Counted from the stretch's first letter, positions 1-8,728 are shown. The stretch: DNA of 64,000 nt from Anaerovorax sp. IOR16 (GCF_017168145.1 NZ_JADQTL010000009.1:310001-374000); one strand, 5' to 3'. Notes: generated by a model from the letters alone, not told the origin. A program made the numbers and translations.

Positions 1-2
1 TC

Positions 3-575
3 TTTCCGATTTATGATTGGACAAATAATGATGTGTGGCTCTTCTTAAAGCAACATAAAGTAGAAATCCCCGAAGTATATCTATTTCTTTGGCAATCTGG
101 AACAGGTAAAGGACAACTAAGAGTATCTCAGTTCTTTTCAGTTGATACAGCCAAAAGTCTTGTGAAGATGAATGAATATTATCCTGATTTGATGGATCGG
201 GTTATAAAACGAGAGCCAAACGCATATCTTGCAGCTCTTTATTGGGATAGTGAGATGTTTGGAAAATCAACCAGAGCAAGAGGAAAACTTGAAAAGAATA
301 AACCAGAAAAAGATTACAAAGCACAACTACTGATTATGTTCAATGATATGGATTCCTACTTCCCTAATAAACACAAAAGATATGTTGCAGACCGATACAG
401 AAATTTCTTTTTACAGGTATCTACAATTGTTACACAAAAGGATTGTAAGGAAATATATAAAGGACTTATTTCAGGTGATCCAAAATTGAGGGCATTTAGA
501 GCTTTGTATCAAAGAATTTACGGACGATATATCTCAGAAGCAAAGAAAAAGGAGGCTGAAAAGAATGGACAGTAA
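3..575 (+). CDS. ibrA: PAPS reductase-like protein (IbrA type), C-terminal part
   Basis: The reading frame is open to the left edge, so the N-terminal part is missing. The visible part begins with PIYDWTNNDVW, typical of the phosphoadenosine phosphosulfate reductase family, whose members bind ATP or PAPS and act on sulfur or nucleotides. The rest (SGTGKGQLRVSQ and a basic C-terminus) resembles the DUF3440/IbrA subgroup. The stop overlaps the start of the ParB-like gene by 11 bases, and IbrA-IbrB pairs are known from phages and prophages, where they affect regulation. Substrate and role here are unknown; a part in DNA modification is only a guess. The conserved P-loop lies outside the window and cannot be checked. 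Confidence 0.75.
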   Translation, partial: FPIYDWTNNDVWLFLKQHKVEIPEVYLFLWQSGTGKGQLRVSQFFSVDTAKSLVKMNEYYPDLMDRVIKREPNAYLAALYWDSEMFGKSTRARGKLEKNKPEKDYKAQLLIMFNDMDSYFPNKHKRYVADRYRNFFLQVSTIVTQKDCKEIYKGLISGDPKLRAFRALYQRIYGRYISEAKKKEAEKNGQ

Positions 576-1116
576 AGTAGCTGCACCACTTCAATCGCTC
601 CAATGGGTAGACAGAAACCTTTTGAAGCCTAATGATTATAACCCGAATAAAGTATCAAAGGAAAACCTTATACTTCTTACTCAATCAATTTTTGTAAATG
701 GTTGGACATTGCCTATCGTAGTTCGACCTGACTATACAATTATAGATGGATTTCACCGTTGGACTGTTTCAGGTCCAGAATGGAAAGCAAAGGACAAAAG
801 GACAGGAAAAACACTTTATGAGTTGCTTGGAGGTACAGTTCCTGTGGTTATTGTGGCTCATACAGATGAAAGCGATAACATCTATGGTACTGTAACTCAT
901 AACCGTGCGAGAGGTACTCACCTTTTGGAGCCAATGAAGGTAATTGTAAAGAAACTGTTAAACGCAGGGAAAACGGTTGAGGAAATCGGAAAACAACTTG
1001 GAATGAAACCTGAGGAAGTATTTCGATTGTCTGATTTTTCAAGAGATGATTTCTTGGAGATTATGACAAAAAATGTAAAATACTATAGCAAGGCTGAGTT
1101 CATTACTAAGATATGA
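565..1116 (+). CDS. ibrB: ParB N-terminal domain protein (IbrB type)
   Basis: This 183-residue protein has a ParB/Srx fold: a LKPNDYNPNKV entry motif near residue 20, IDGFHRW at 60-66 and NRARGTH at 113-119. The last two motifs hold the nucleotide-binding and catalytic residues of ParB-like NTPases/nucleases, and the N-R-A-R-G-T-H form is typical of IbrB. A helical region with a possible HTH follows (EEIGKQLGMKPEEV, about 141-154). It is preceded by AAGGAGG and overlaps the PAPS-reductase-like gene, so the two are translationally coupled and likely act together. It is not a chromosome-partition ParB: no ParA gene or parS site is seen nearby. Confidence 0.8.
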   Translation: MDSKVAAPLQSLQWVDRNLLKPNDYNPNKVSKENLILLTQSIFVNGWTLPIVVRPDYTIIDGFHRWTVSGPEWKAKDKRTGKTLYELLGGTVPVVIVAHTDESDNIYGTVTHNRARGTHLLEPMKVIVKKLLNAGKTVEEIGKQLGMKPEEVFRLSDFSRDDFLEIMTKNVKYYSKAEFITKI

Positions 1117-1172
1117 GCTTATTTTTTAAGGTTCAACTCAAATAAGAAAAGATGTGAGGTGGTGATGATGTA

Positions 1173-1889
1173 GTGGACAAGAAAGCTGAAGCCTTTAAAG
1201 ATTGGAAAAAAGGTGTAAAGTACAAAGATATAGCCGATAAGTATGGGGTTTCCTTGTCTACTGTAAAATCGTGGGCCTCTCGTTATTGGAAAAAAGAAGG
1301 TTGCAACCAAAATAAAAAGAAGGTTGCAACCTCAAATAAAAAGTTGCAACCCAAAGGAGCTCCTAAGGGAAACAAAAATGCAGTTGGAAATTCAGGTGGA
1401 GCTCCCGAGGGGAACAAGAATAACTATAAACACGGCATCTATGAACAGGTTTACTGGGATACTCTTGATGAGGAAGAAAAGGCTCTCATTTTCGATATGC
1501 AATTTGAGGAAGAACAGAGCCTTATTGACCAAATACGATTACTTACCGTCCGGGAACGTAGGCTTATGATGTCAATAGCGAAAAACAAAGAAGCCAAGGG
1601 TGGGCTTGCTCTTGATAGTGTTGTGAAACGAAAACTTGAAATTAAAGGAAATATCATTGAGGATGATAATCAAATCCAAGAAGAAACGACAACGAGAACA
1701 ATATCTACTTTCGAGGTTTTAATGAAACTCGAAGCTGAACTTACAAGGGTACAGTCAAAAAAAACACGATGCATTGAAGCCTTAAATAAAATCAGGACAG
1801 AGCGAAAGAAACTCGAAGAAGGAGAAAACGGGAATGATTTGGTAGATGATTGGATTAGTGCTGTAACGGGAGGTGAGGACAATAGCTAA
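1173..1889 (+). CDS. terS: Phage terminase small subunit
   Basis: The small terminase recognises phage DNA and hands it to the large subunit for packaging. The 238-residue protein has an N-terminal HTH (about 9-35, KDIADKYGVSLSTVKSW), a Lys/Asn-rich linker with GAPKGNKNA and GAPEGNKNN, then a long helical region of the kind that builds the TerS ring. It resembles PBSX-type small subunits. The GTG start at 1173 follows a GAGGTGGTGA ribosome site. It overlaps terL by 17 bases. Its linker coding sequence contains three GTTGCAAC palindromes, listed separately. Confidence 0.88.
   Translation: MDKKAEAFKDWKKGVKYKDIADKYGVSLSTVKSWASRYWKKEGCNQNKKKVATSNKKLQPKGAPKGNKNAVGNSGGAPEGNKNNYKHGIYEQVYWDTLDEEEKALIFDMQFEEEQSLIDQIRLLTVRERRLMMSIAKNKEAKGGLALDSVVKRKLEIKGNIIEDDNQIQEETTTRTISTFEVLMKLEAELTRVQSKKTRCIEALNKIRTERKKLEEGENGNDLVDDWISAVTGGEDNS
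1299..1350 (+). repeat. Three spaced GTTGCAAC palindromes inside terS
   Basis: The 8-bp palindrome GTTGCAAC occurs at 1300-1307, 1323-1330 and 1343-1350, the first two extended to GGTTGCAACC. Centre spacings are 23 and 20 bp, close to two helical turns, and the spacers share AAATAAAAAG. The copies lie in three different reading frames (encoding GCN, VAT and LQP), so the DNA rather than the protein looks conserved. Many phages keep their packaging recognition site in or near terS; this is a candidate for it. Confidence 0.5.
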
Positions 1890-3303
1890 AGTTAACGCTC
1901 ACCGAAAGACCTTTTTTAATCAAAGACTTCCATTGTATCGTAGTGATATAACCTTGTTTGCAAAAGAGGTGCTAATGTTTACTCCTGATGAATGGCAGGA
2001 AACAGCCTTTAAGGATATTGTCGCAAGTAACAGGGTATCTATCAAGTCAGGTCAAGGTGTAGGAAAGACAGGTTGTGAAGCCATTGTCTTGCTTTGGTTT
2101 TTGTGTTGCTTCCCCTTCCCTCGTATAGTTGCGACTGCACCAACTAAGCAACAGCTCCACGATGTATTATGGTCTGAGGTAGCTAAGTGGCAAGCTAAAA
2201 GCCCCGTGCTTTCGTCTATACTCAAATGGACAAAGACATATATCTATATGGTTGGTTACGAAAAGCGATGGTTTGCAGTAGCAAGAACAGCAACAAAACC
2301 TGAAAATATGCAAGGCTTTCACGAAGATAATATGCTTTTCATTGTAGACGAGGCTTCGGGTGTAGCTGATCCGATTATGGAAGCAATACTCGGTACTTTG
2401 TCCGGTGCAAACAATAAATTGTTTATGTGCGGGAACCCTACTAAAACAAGCGGTGTTTTCTATGATAGCCATACACGAGATAGAGCCTTGTGGAAATGCC
2501 ATACGGTAAACTCGGCGAACTCACCACGAACCAATAAAGAGAATATCGATGCCCTTAAAAGAAAATATGGAGAAAACAGTAATGTTTTCAGAGTTCGTGT
2601 TCTCGGGGAGTTTCCTCTGCAAGAAGATGATGTTTTTATTCCACTTTCTTTAATTGAAGCAAGCATAATGACAGAAGCTCTCGAACAAGACGAGGTATTA
2701 ACTATTGATATTGGCTGCGACGTTGCAAGGTTTGGTGATGATAAGACCGTTATAGGTTACAAGGTTGATAGGCAGGCTTACATATACAAAAAAATTAACG
2801 GACAAGACACAATGAAGACAGCGAAAGTGATTGCCCAACTTGGACTAAAACTAAGAGATAAATACAAATACACTGGCTCTATTCCTATTAAGGTAGATGA
2901 TGGTGGTGTCGGCGGTGGTGTGACCGATAAACTAAATGAATTAAAAAAAGACTATCCTCAACTGTATGGATGGATGCAAATAATGCCGGTGCATTTCGGC
3001 CAACCTATTAGACACAAATATTATCACGATACCACAACATATATGATGTCTGTTATTCGTGATTTAATTTCCAATGTAGACGATGATGGAAACCCCAAGG
3101 AAGTTGAGTTGATACTTCCTAACGATGATGACCTTGTGGGACAATTAAGCTGCAGAAAATACTCATATCAAGGCAATGGAAAACAGAAAGTTGAAAGCAA
3201 AAAGGAGATGAAAGAAAGAGGACTTTCCTCCCCTGACGAAGCTGACTGTATGCTTTTGGTTTGTTTGCCTGTAAAATTAAAACAGAAAGGAGCAGATAAG
3301 TAG
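1873..3303 (+). CDS. terL: Phage terminase large subunit
   Basis: The packaging motor ATPase and nuclease. The Walker A motif SGQGVGKT is at 59-66, Walker B FIVDE at about 156-160, and a coupling GNPTKTSGVFYD lies downstream. The C-terminal RNase H-like nuclease shows its acidic residues in DIGCDVARFGDD, VDDGGVGGGV and PDEADC. The length of 476 residues is normal. The start is uncertain: the GTG at 1873 lies inside the ribosome site GGGAGGTGA, while an ATA at 1882 has ideal spacing, so a rare ATA start is possible. It overlaps terS upstream, and its stop overlaps the portal start. Confidence 0.94.
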   Translation: MRTIAKVNAHRKTFFNQRLPLYRSDITLFAKEVLMFTPDEWQETAFKDIVASNRVSIKSGQGVGKTGCEAIVLLWFLCCFPFPRIVATAPTKQQLHDVLWSEVAKWQAKSPVLSSILKWTKTYIYMVGYEKRWFAVARTATKPENMQGFHEDNMLFIVDEASGVADPIMEAILGTLSGANNKLFMCGNPTKTSGVFYDSHTRDRALWKCHTVNSANSPRTNKENIDALKRKYGENSNVFRVRVLGEFPLQEDDVFIPLSLIEASIMTEALEQDEVLTIDIGCDVARFGDDKTVIGYKVDRQAYIYKKINGQDTMKTAKVIAQLGLKLRDKYKYTGSIPIKVDDGGVGGGVTDKLNELKKDYPQLYGWMQIMPVHFGQPIRHKYYHDTTTYMMSVIRDLISNVDDDGNPKEVELILPNDDDLVGQLSCRKYSYQGNGKQKVESKKEMKERGLSSPDEADCMLLVCLPVKLKQKGADK

Positions 3304-4838
3304 TGAGTAAAAGCAAAAAGCCAAATATTGAAGTCCGTACGATTACGGCAACAGAAAAACCTATAACAAAGGCAGCGAACCCTACGAATATAGAAAATGA
3401 CAAGGGACTGCCTTGGATAGAGCCTCCTATTCAGCTTGACGGATTAAATACCATGGTGGAACATTCCACTATCCTTCCTCAGTGTATACGAGCCTATAAG
3501 GATAATATTGCAGGATTCGGCATAGGTGTTCGCTATATTGATGATATAGAAGAAACAGATGAAATGAGAACTGAGTATTCTAAATTAGAGGCTATTATAG
3601 ACCAACTTAACCTCGAAATGGACACTAAGGAGGTTTTTGAGGATATAATTGAAGCAAGAGAGATTTTTGGTATAGCTTATTTGGAGGTTATCCGTAATAT
3701 CGCCGGCGAAGTCAATCAGATTGATTTCATTAAAGAAACAAAAACCATTAGAAAAACTGCTCCAATTGGTGAAATTGTACCTACTGAATTTTTTTATAAA
3801 GGGCAGCCGATAATAAGACAGAAGAAATTCAGAAAGTACAAACAAGAATTAAACGGAAAGACAGTGTTTTTCAAAGAATTTGGTGATTCCCGAACTATGG
3901 ATAGTCGCACCGGCCAATATTCCGAAGATGTCGATATCTCATATCAAGCAAACGAAATCCTTGAATTTGTTATTGGTTCTCGTGACTATGGTACAGTTAG
4001 GTGGATAGGTCAATCGCTGAATGTTGATGGAAGCAGACGTGCAGAAAATCTGAATAACAACTATTTTCAAAACGGAAGGCATACCCCACTGATGATTATT
4101 GTTCGTGGAGGTAGTTTGTCAGAAGAAAGTTTCACAAAGTTACAAAGCTATATGGACGGTATTAAAGGCGAAAACGGACAACACTCTTTTATGGTCCTCG
4201 AGGTTGAAGACACCGACAGTAAGGTCGGCTTTGAAGATGATAAACAACCGAGTGTCGATATCAAAGATATGGCTTCCATTCTGCAAAAAGATGAGCTATT
4301 CCAAGATTATCTCGATAACAGTAGAAAAAAAGTTCAATCTGCATTTCGCCTTCCCGACCTATATGTTGGATATACCACAGATTTTAATCGTGCAACTGCT
4401 CAGACTGCACAGGAAATCACAGAACAGCAGGTGTTTATCCCGGAAAGAAAATCACTTGCATGGGCCATTAACAATAAACTACTTAATTCCTACGGTTTTA
4501 AGCATGTAGAGGTATATTTCAAAGCCCCAGATATTACAAATCCTGATGATATGGTTAAAATCCTTAATGTCACAGAAAGAGCCGGAGGATTAACCCCTAA
4601 TATTGCAAAAGATATCACTCAAAAAACTCTCGGAAAGACTTCCGAGGACTATACGGAAAAATGGGGAGATATTCCGCTTGCTGTGTCTAAAACTCAGGCA
4701 CAACATTTATCTGCAACTGATTTTGATGTGACTACGCAGCTTGATAATGCAATTAAAAAAGCTACAGTAAATGAGGATCAAGACGTAGTTGCTGTGATGA
4801 AAGCTGTCAAGAAAGAGCTTCTCCGAAAGGAGGAGTAA
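3303..4838 (+). CDS. Phage portal protein, PBSX type
   Basis: The portal forms the dodecameric ring at one capsid vertex through which DNA enters and leaves. This 511-residue protein matches PBSX-family portals: an early HSTILPQCIRAYKDNIAG segment, then EAREIFGIAYLEVIR, the SRDYGTVRWIGQS loop, and a long C-terminal half ending in helices. The GTG start at 3303 follows AAAGGAG and overlaps the terL stop by one base. Its place between terminase and MuF head protein fits the role. Confidence 0.9.
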   Translation: MSKSKKPNIEVRTITATEKPITKAANPTNIENDKGLPWIEPPIQLDGLNTMVEHSTILPQCIRAYKDNIAGFGIGVRYIDDIEETDEMRTEYSKLEAIIDQLNLEMDTKEVFEDIIEAREIFGIAYLEVIRNIAGEVNQIDFIKETKTIRKTAPIGEIVPTEFFYKGQPIIRQKKFRKYKQELNGKTVFFKEFGDSRTMDSRTGQYSEDVDISYQANEILEFVIGSRDYGTVRWIGQSLNVDGSRRAENLNNNYFQNGRHTPLMIIVRGGSLSEESFTKLQSYMDGIKGENGQHSFMVLEVEDTDSKVGFEDDKQPSVDIKDMASILQKDELFQDYLDNSRKKVQSAFRLPDLYVGYTTDFNRATAQTAQEITEQQVFIPERKSLAWAINNKLLNSYGFKHVEVYFKAPDITNPDDMVKILNVTERAGGLTPNIAKDITQKTLGKTSEDYTEKWGDIPLAVSKTQAQHLSATDFDVTTQLDNAIKKATVNEDQDVVAVMKAVKKELLRKEE

Positions 4839-4841
4839 TGT

Positions 4842-6455
4842 ATGAGAAAATATCCTCAACTATTAAAAGCAGTTATAGCCTACATCCAAAAAGCAGATGA
4901 AGACCTTGAAAAAAAGTTAAAAAATGAAGGTTATATTGAACCAAAAGAAACCGTTGCAGATATAAACTCTGTGGACGATGATTTATCGGAAGTCCTTGAA
5001 ACTGAAAAAAACTTGTTTATCGATGGAATAAGTGAAGAAACAGATATTGAGGTTATTCTCGATGAAGTGTTGCCCACTCTTGCTTTATCTGATACGACAG
5101 ATGAAGAGATCCAAAAATTATTTTTCGTGTTCTTTGAAGATTTTATTAAGAGTAAAGCTAATACCTATATGCAGAGCATCGACAACGAAATGGCTTTTAA
5201 TATATTTTGTGACAGAACAACGGATTGGATTACCGAGTGGAGCCAAGACCTTGGCAAGTTGATGAAACTAAACTCTCACAATAAAATACAATCTGTATTA
5301 TCAAATGGTTTGGAAAATGGCGAAAGTATAGATAAAATAGTAAATAAGTTAATCGATGCCTACGAATTTTCGCCTATGAGAGCAAGACGAACAGCCATAA
5401 CCGAAGTCTTAACCGCTCATTCCTATGCTAAACAAGAAGCTCTAATCCAAAGTCCTGTGGTGGAAAAAAAGGAATGGAGGCATACAGGAAATCATAAGAA
5501 TACACCCCGGCCACATCACCAAGCTATGGATGGGCAAGTTGTTGATAAAAACGAGAAGTTCATTATCAACTCTCCTACCGGTGTTTACGAATGTAATTTT
5601 CCTCGTGATACCTCCCTCCCTGCTTCCGAACGAGTAAATTGTCATTGTACTCATAGAGCTGTTATAAAAGATGATATATTTGGTTTATCAGTGGAAGAGA
5701 GGAAAGAACTTCAACAGCAAGCGATTGAAGATAATAACGGAGAATGGGAAAAGGAGCTCAAAGCAAAAAATAAAGCAAAAGCAGACATCAATGAGGAAGT
5801 TATTAAATATGATTGGATTAGAGCTAAAAGTAAAGAGGAACAAATTAAATATTTGGGCAGTGTGAAAGGAAAATGGGCACTTCTCGAAAGCGGTGTCATT
5901 AAAAATGACAAAGACCTAAAAAAAATGTTCAAAACGGTAAAGGTCAATAGTAATGGCAAGGAAGTGTCTCGAGATGTAGTTAAAACCATTGACGAACTAC
6001 GTGATGATGGTATAATTGTAATAAGGCATACTCCAATTAGACACTCATACGAAGGAGAGTTTAAACCATCAAGCAAGGAATATCCTAATGGAAGGCTTTA
6101 TACAGGTGGACACAGCAAAACATCAAAGGACCTCTGCGATGATAAAGAAATAGCATACGAAATTAAAGGTACATTCTCAAATGGTGTTTCTGTTGGTAAT
6201 GTCCCAAGTGCAAAAATCAAAGCGAAAAAAGTATATTCCGGGCAAGCTTGGTTCCCTGATGATTGGTCTGAAGATGATATACTTGTTGCAGGAACATTTG
6301 TTGCCAATTCATCGGTTGCTTCTAACGATTATCATAAAACAGATGTATGGAATGATGTAGCGGTTAGAATTTTATTTGATGAAGAAGGCGAAATAACAAC
6401 AGTATGTCCTGATTTAGACCAACATTTGTATGTGAAAGGAGTCGATAAAATTTGA
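4842..6455 (+). CDS. MuF-type minor head protein fused to a C-terminal EndoU-like toxin domain
   Basis: The N-terminal 280 residues are a phage Mu F-like head morphogenesis protein: a helical region, then RARRTAITEVLTAHSYA (about 177-193), a W-R-H-T-G block and the Cys/His signature RVNCHCTHRAV near 266. A Lys/Glu-rich linker follows. Residues about 390-537 look like a bacterial EndoU RNase domain: HSYEGEF, GGHS at 422-425 and AWFPDDWSEDDIL. MuF-toxin fusions are known in temperate phages of Firmicutes, where the toxin is thought to travel with the virion. The EndoU call rests on motif pattern only. The stop overlaps the next small gene, a candidate immunity protein. Confidence 0.82.
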   Translation: MRKYPQLLKAVIAYIQKADEDLEKKLKNEGYIEPKETVADINSVDDDLSEVLETEKNLFIDGISEETDIEVILDEVLPTLALSDTTDEEIQKLFFVFFEDFIKSKANTYMQSIDNEMAFNIFCDRTTDWITEWSQDLGKLMKLNSHNKIQSVLSNGLENGESIDKIVNKLIDAYEFSPMRARRTAITEVLTAHSYAKQEALIQSPVVEKKEWRHTGNHKNTPRPHHQAMDGQVVDKNEKFIINSPTGVYECNFPRDTSLPASERVNCHCTHRAVIKDDIFGLSVEERKELQQQAIEDNNGEWEKELKAKNKAKADINEEVIKYDWIRAKSKEEQIKYLGSVKGKWALLESGVIKNDKDLKKMFKTVKVNSNGKEVSRDVVKTIDELRDDGIIVIRHTPIRHSYEGEFKPSSKEYPNGRLYTGGHSKTSKDLCDDKEIAYEIKGTFSNGVSVGNVPSAKIKAKKVYSGQAWFPDDWSEDDILVAGTFVANSSVASNDYHKTDVWNDVAVRILFDEEGEITTVCPDLDQHLYVKGVDKI

Positions 6456-6703
6456 AAAAATTCTTAAAGAAACTTGATAAGTTGTGGAGTTCTTCTGATG
6501 AACGGCTACAAGGCGAAAATCCAGCTTGCGACAAAGTCCTGTCAGCCATCGAAAGTAAAATGAATGAGATGGATGATGATGAAATCGTAAAGCAACTTTC
6601 AAAGTTAAGCAACATTCAACTATCGCAAATATTACCTGTGTTAGAGGATATGGTTGACGAACACCCTAAAATGAAAGATTATATAGCAAAAGCTATGAAT
6701 TAA
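6452..6703 (+). CDS. Small acidic helical protein, candidate immunity protein for the EndoU domain
   Basis: An 83-residue protein of unknown family, rich in Asp, Glu and Lys and predicted to be helical (repeats such as EIVKQLSKLSNIQLSQIL). The TTG start at 6452 overlaps the TGA of the MuF-EndoU gene and follows AAAGGAG in that gene. Tight coupling directly behind a toxin domain, together with small acidic character, is typical of immunity genes. A terminator follows at once, so the pair forms the end of a transcription unit. A structural head role is the main alternative. Confidence 0.5.
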   Translation: MKKFLKKLDKLWSSSDERLQGENPACDKVLSAIESKMNEMDDDEIVKQLSKLSNIQLSQILPVLEDMVDEHPKMKDYIAKAMN

Positions 6704-6744
6704 CACACGAAACGCACACTCTGCGGATATCGTGTGTTTTTTTA
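6703..6744 (+). terminator. Intrinsic terminator after the MuF/immunity pair
   Basis: ACACACGA (6703-6710) pairs with TCGTGTGT (6730-6737), followed by a run of seven T. It may limit readthrough from the packaging genes into the capsid operon. Confidence 0.75.
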
Positions 6745-6781
6745 TACCCTAAAACAATTACATGTGTTTAAAGAGGTATTT

Positions 6782-7148
6782 ATGTTTAATAGATTATTTC
6801 GTAGGAGAAAGCAGAAAAAACCCGCACAAACAAATAAAGGAGTTCCCCCTATCCAACACACCTTTTACTGATGAAACAGGCATAGGCGGCAAAACAGGCT
6901 ATACTGTGGTTAACTCTGAGCAAGCTGACTATGGCAAAGTAAAAAGAATGAATTATCGTGTAGTCGTTCCTCAAGGTATTACCGATGGAGAACTGATTTC
7001 AATGTTCAAAGAAGTTACTCCTCGGAAATGTGATGAGATAACAATTTGGTGCTACTTATCGAGGGAGGAAATCAACCAGTATAAGCCATATACTGTTGCC
7101 ATGGTAGAGAAAACAAGAAAGACTGCCGTAAGAATAACAAGGAGGTAA
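6782..7148 (+). pseudogene. Phage head-region protein of unknown function, apparent +1 frameshift
   Basis: The ATG at 6782 has a good ribosome site (AAGAGG) and opens a basic N-terminus (MFNRLFRRRKQKK), but this frame stops at 6871. The rest of a plausible protein (from LSNTPFTDETG to VRITRR) is in the +1 frame and ends at 7148. The two frames join at a run of five C at about 6843-6847, where a single-base indel or +1 slippage on CCC would fuse them into about 120 residues. An alternative start at 6762 in the second frame has no ribosome site. Whether this is a mutation, a sequencing error or recoding is open. No family recognised. Confidence 0.55.
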
Positions 7149-7150
7149 CT

Positions 7151-7321
7151 ATGGCTCAAAATAAATCTGAATACATTTGTTCTTTAGAGGAACAGCTTGC
7201 GAAGTTGAAAGAATTGCAAGCAAATTGCTCTGACGAGAATAAAATTTTTGATTTTATTAAGATCTCAAATCAAATTATAGAAGTGTCAGCAAGGCTGGAT
7301 AAAGCAAGATTAGGGCAATAG
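7151..7321 (+). CDS. Small helical protein, 56 residues
   Basis: Starts at an ATG after GGAGGTA. The sequence forms two amphipathic helices (SLEEQLAKLKELQ and IIEVSARLDKARL). The second vaguely resembles the S-x-x-LD motif of Spo0E-type aspartyl phosphate phosphatases, but the usual SQELD is not present, so that link is weak. It could also be a minor capsid or scaffold factor. A terminator follows directly. Confidence 0.6.
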   Translation: MAQNKSEYICSLEEQLAKLKELQANCSDENKIFDFIKISNQIIEVSARLDKARLGQ

Positions 7322-7326
7322 AAATA

Positions 7327-7353
7327 TGTCGGTTTTATACCGGCATTTTTTTA
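7327..7353 (+). terminator. Intrinsic terminator upstream of the protease/capsid operon
   Basis: TGTCGGT pairs with ACCGGCA (one G-U pair) around a TTTAT loop, followed by seven T. Confidence 0.65.
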
Positions 7354-7384
7354 TACACAAAAACGACGAAAGGAGGTGAATAGA

Positions 7385-8707
7385 ATGAGCCAAATCAAAA
7401 AAGCGTTTGAAATAACAGACGCAAAAATTTCATTTGTCTCCCTTGTAGATAAGGCGGCCAATCAAAAACAGTTTTTAATTACCAAATCCAAAAATAAGGA
7501 CGAGAGAGGGTTTGCTACACTTGGCAAAATTGTTAAGTCGGATAGCGAATTACATCATATTACTGGTGTGGTATATGAGCCACTGGTGAAAGATGCTCAC
7601 GATAACTATATGACAGAGGAAGAAATTCAAAAGGCAGCATATTGGTTTGCTAAAAATGGAGATAAGGTAGATTTACAACACGACTTTGAAGAATGCGATT
7701 CCTGTACCGTGGTAGAAACTTGGGTTGCAAAAGCTGATTTCTCTATTGAAGATGAACTCATTACTAAGGGTACTTGGCTTATGACAGTAGAGATTGCCGA
7801 TGATGATATATGGGAAAAAGTTGAAAAGAAAGAAATCACGGGATTTTCTATGGGTGGTGTCGGAAAGTACAGTACCGAAGATGTTGATGTAAGTTCTATT
7901 GAGAAAGGAGCCAATGTCAAAATGGAAGATAAAGAAAAGAAGGGCATTTTCAAACAGTTAGCTGAAATGATGGGCTTCTCTGTTGTAGAAAAAGGTGCGA
8001 TGGCTGATGAATACAACGAACGAATTAAAAGTTCAAACTTTTGGGAAGCGATAAATACGCTTACTTCACTTATAGCAAAAGGTCGTTGGGACTATCGCAC
8101 AGACCGATACGTTTATGATTTTGAGGAAGACGAAGAAAATCTAAAAGAGGTCCTCACAGACTTCTCAAATATCATTACTGATATTCTTTCTCAAAAGAGT
8201 ATCACAAAGGCACTGCTTGAAACAGCACCCCAAAAACCAATCACTAAGGCCGGCAAAAAAATGTCCGGTAAGAACCAACAAAAGTTAACTGAAATTATGG
8301 AATCCCTTTCTGCGTTTGCAGAAGAATTTAAAATGGATGAGGAGGAAACCGAAGTGAAAAAAGACGAAATCCAAAAGATGATTGATGAAGCGGTAACAAA
8401 AGCTCTCAATCCTACCCAAGTACAGGCAAGTGAGCCAGAAGTAGATATTACGGGTGAAAGTATTACTAAAATGGTAGAGGCTGCTGTGGCTAAGGCTACC
8501 GCTCCTACAAGCGAGCCTGCATCTTCTCTTAATCCAGAACCCTCAGCTGGGCCTGTCGGAGAAGAACAAATCGAAAAGATGATTTCTGCGACAATAGAGA
8601 AAGCACTTGCACCTATTCTTAAAGCAAAAGGCATTCCAAGCAACTTGAATGCTGAGGGAGAACCTATTGAAAAGAACGAATCCCACTACCTTACGGGCAT
8701 TCTTTAA
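7385..8707 (+). CDS. xkdF: XkdF-like putative head maturation serine protease with scaffold-like C-terminus
   Basis: Phage head proteases trim scaffold and capsid proteins during shell assembly. The first 170 residues match the XkdF family (ISFVSLVDKAANQKQF at the start, LQHDFEE, ETWVAKADF, ITGFSMGG). The C-terminal half is acidic, helical and repetitive (EIQKMIDEAVTKAL, SITKMVEAAVAKAT, QIEKMISATIEKAL), as in protease-scaffold fusions. Start chosen at ATG 7385 after AAAGGAGGTGA; the GTG at 7376 lies inside that site. Placed directly before the major capsid gene. Confidence 0.85.
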   Translation: MSQIKKAFEITDAKISFVSLVDKAANQKQFLITKSKNKDERGFATLGKIVKSDSELHHITGVVYEPLVKDAHDNYMTEEEIQKAAYWFAKNGDKVDLQHDFEECDSCTVVETWVAKADFSIEDELITKGTWLMTVEIADDDIWEKVEKKEITGFSMGGVGKYSTEDVDVSSIEKGANVKMEDKEKKGIFKQLAEMMGFSVVEKGAMADEYNERIKSSNFWEAINTLTSLIAKGRWDYRTDRYVYDFEEDEENLKEVLTDFSNIITDILSQKSITKALLETAPQKPITKAGKKMSGKNQQKLTEIMESLSAFAEEFKMDEEETEVKKDEIQKMIDEAVTKALNPTQVQASEPEVDITGESITKMVEAAVAKATAPTSEPASSLNPEPSAGPVGEEQIEKMISATIEKALAPILKAKGIPSNLNAEGEPIEKNESHYLTGIL

Positions 8708-8728
8708 TTATTGAAGGAGGAAAATGAT

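Noticed and set aside
565-1116. ParB-like gene as a partition system
   Set aside because: No ParA or parS nearby; the motif form and PAPS-reductase partner fit IbrB.
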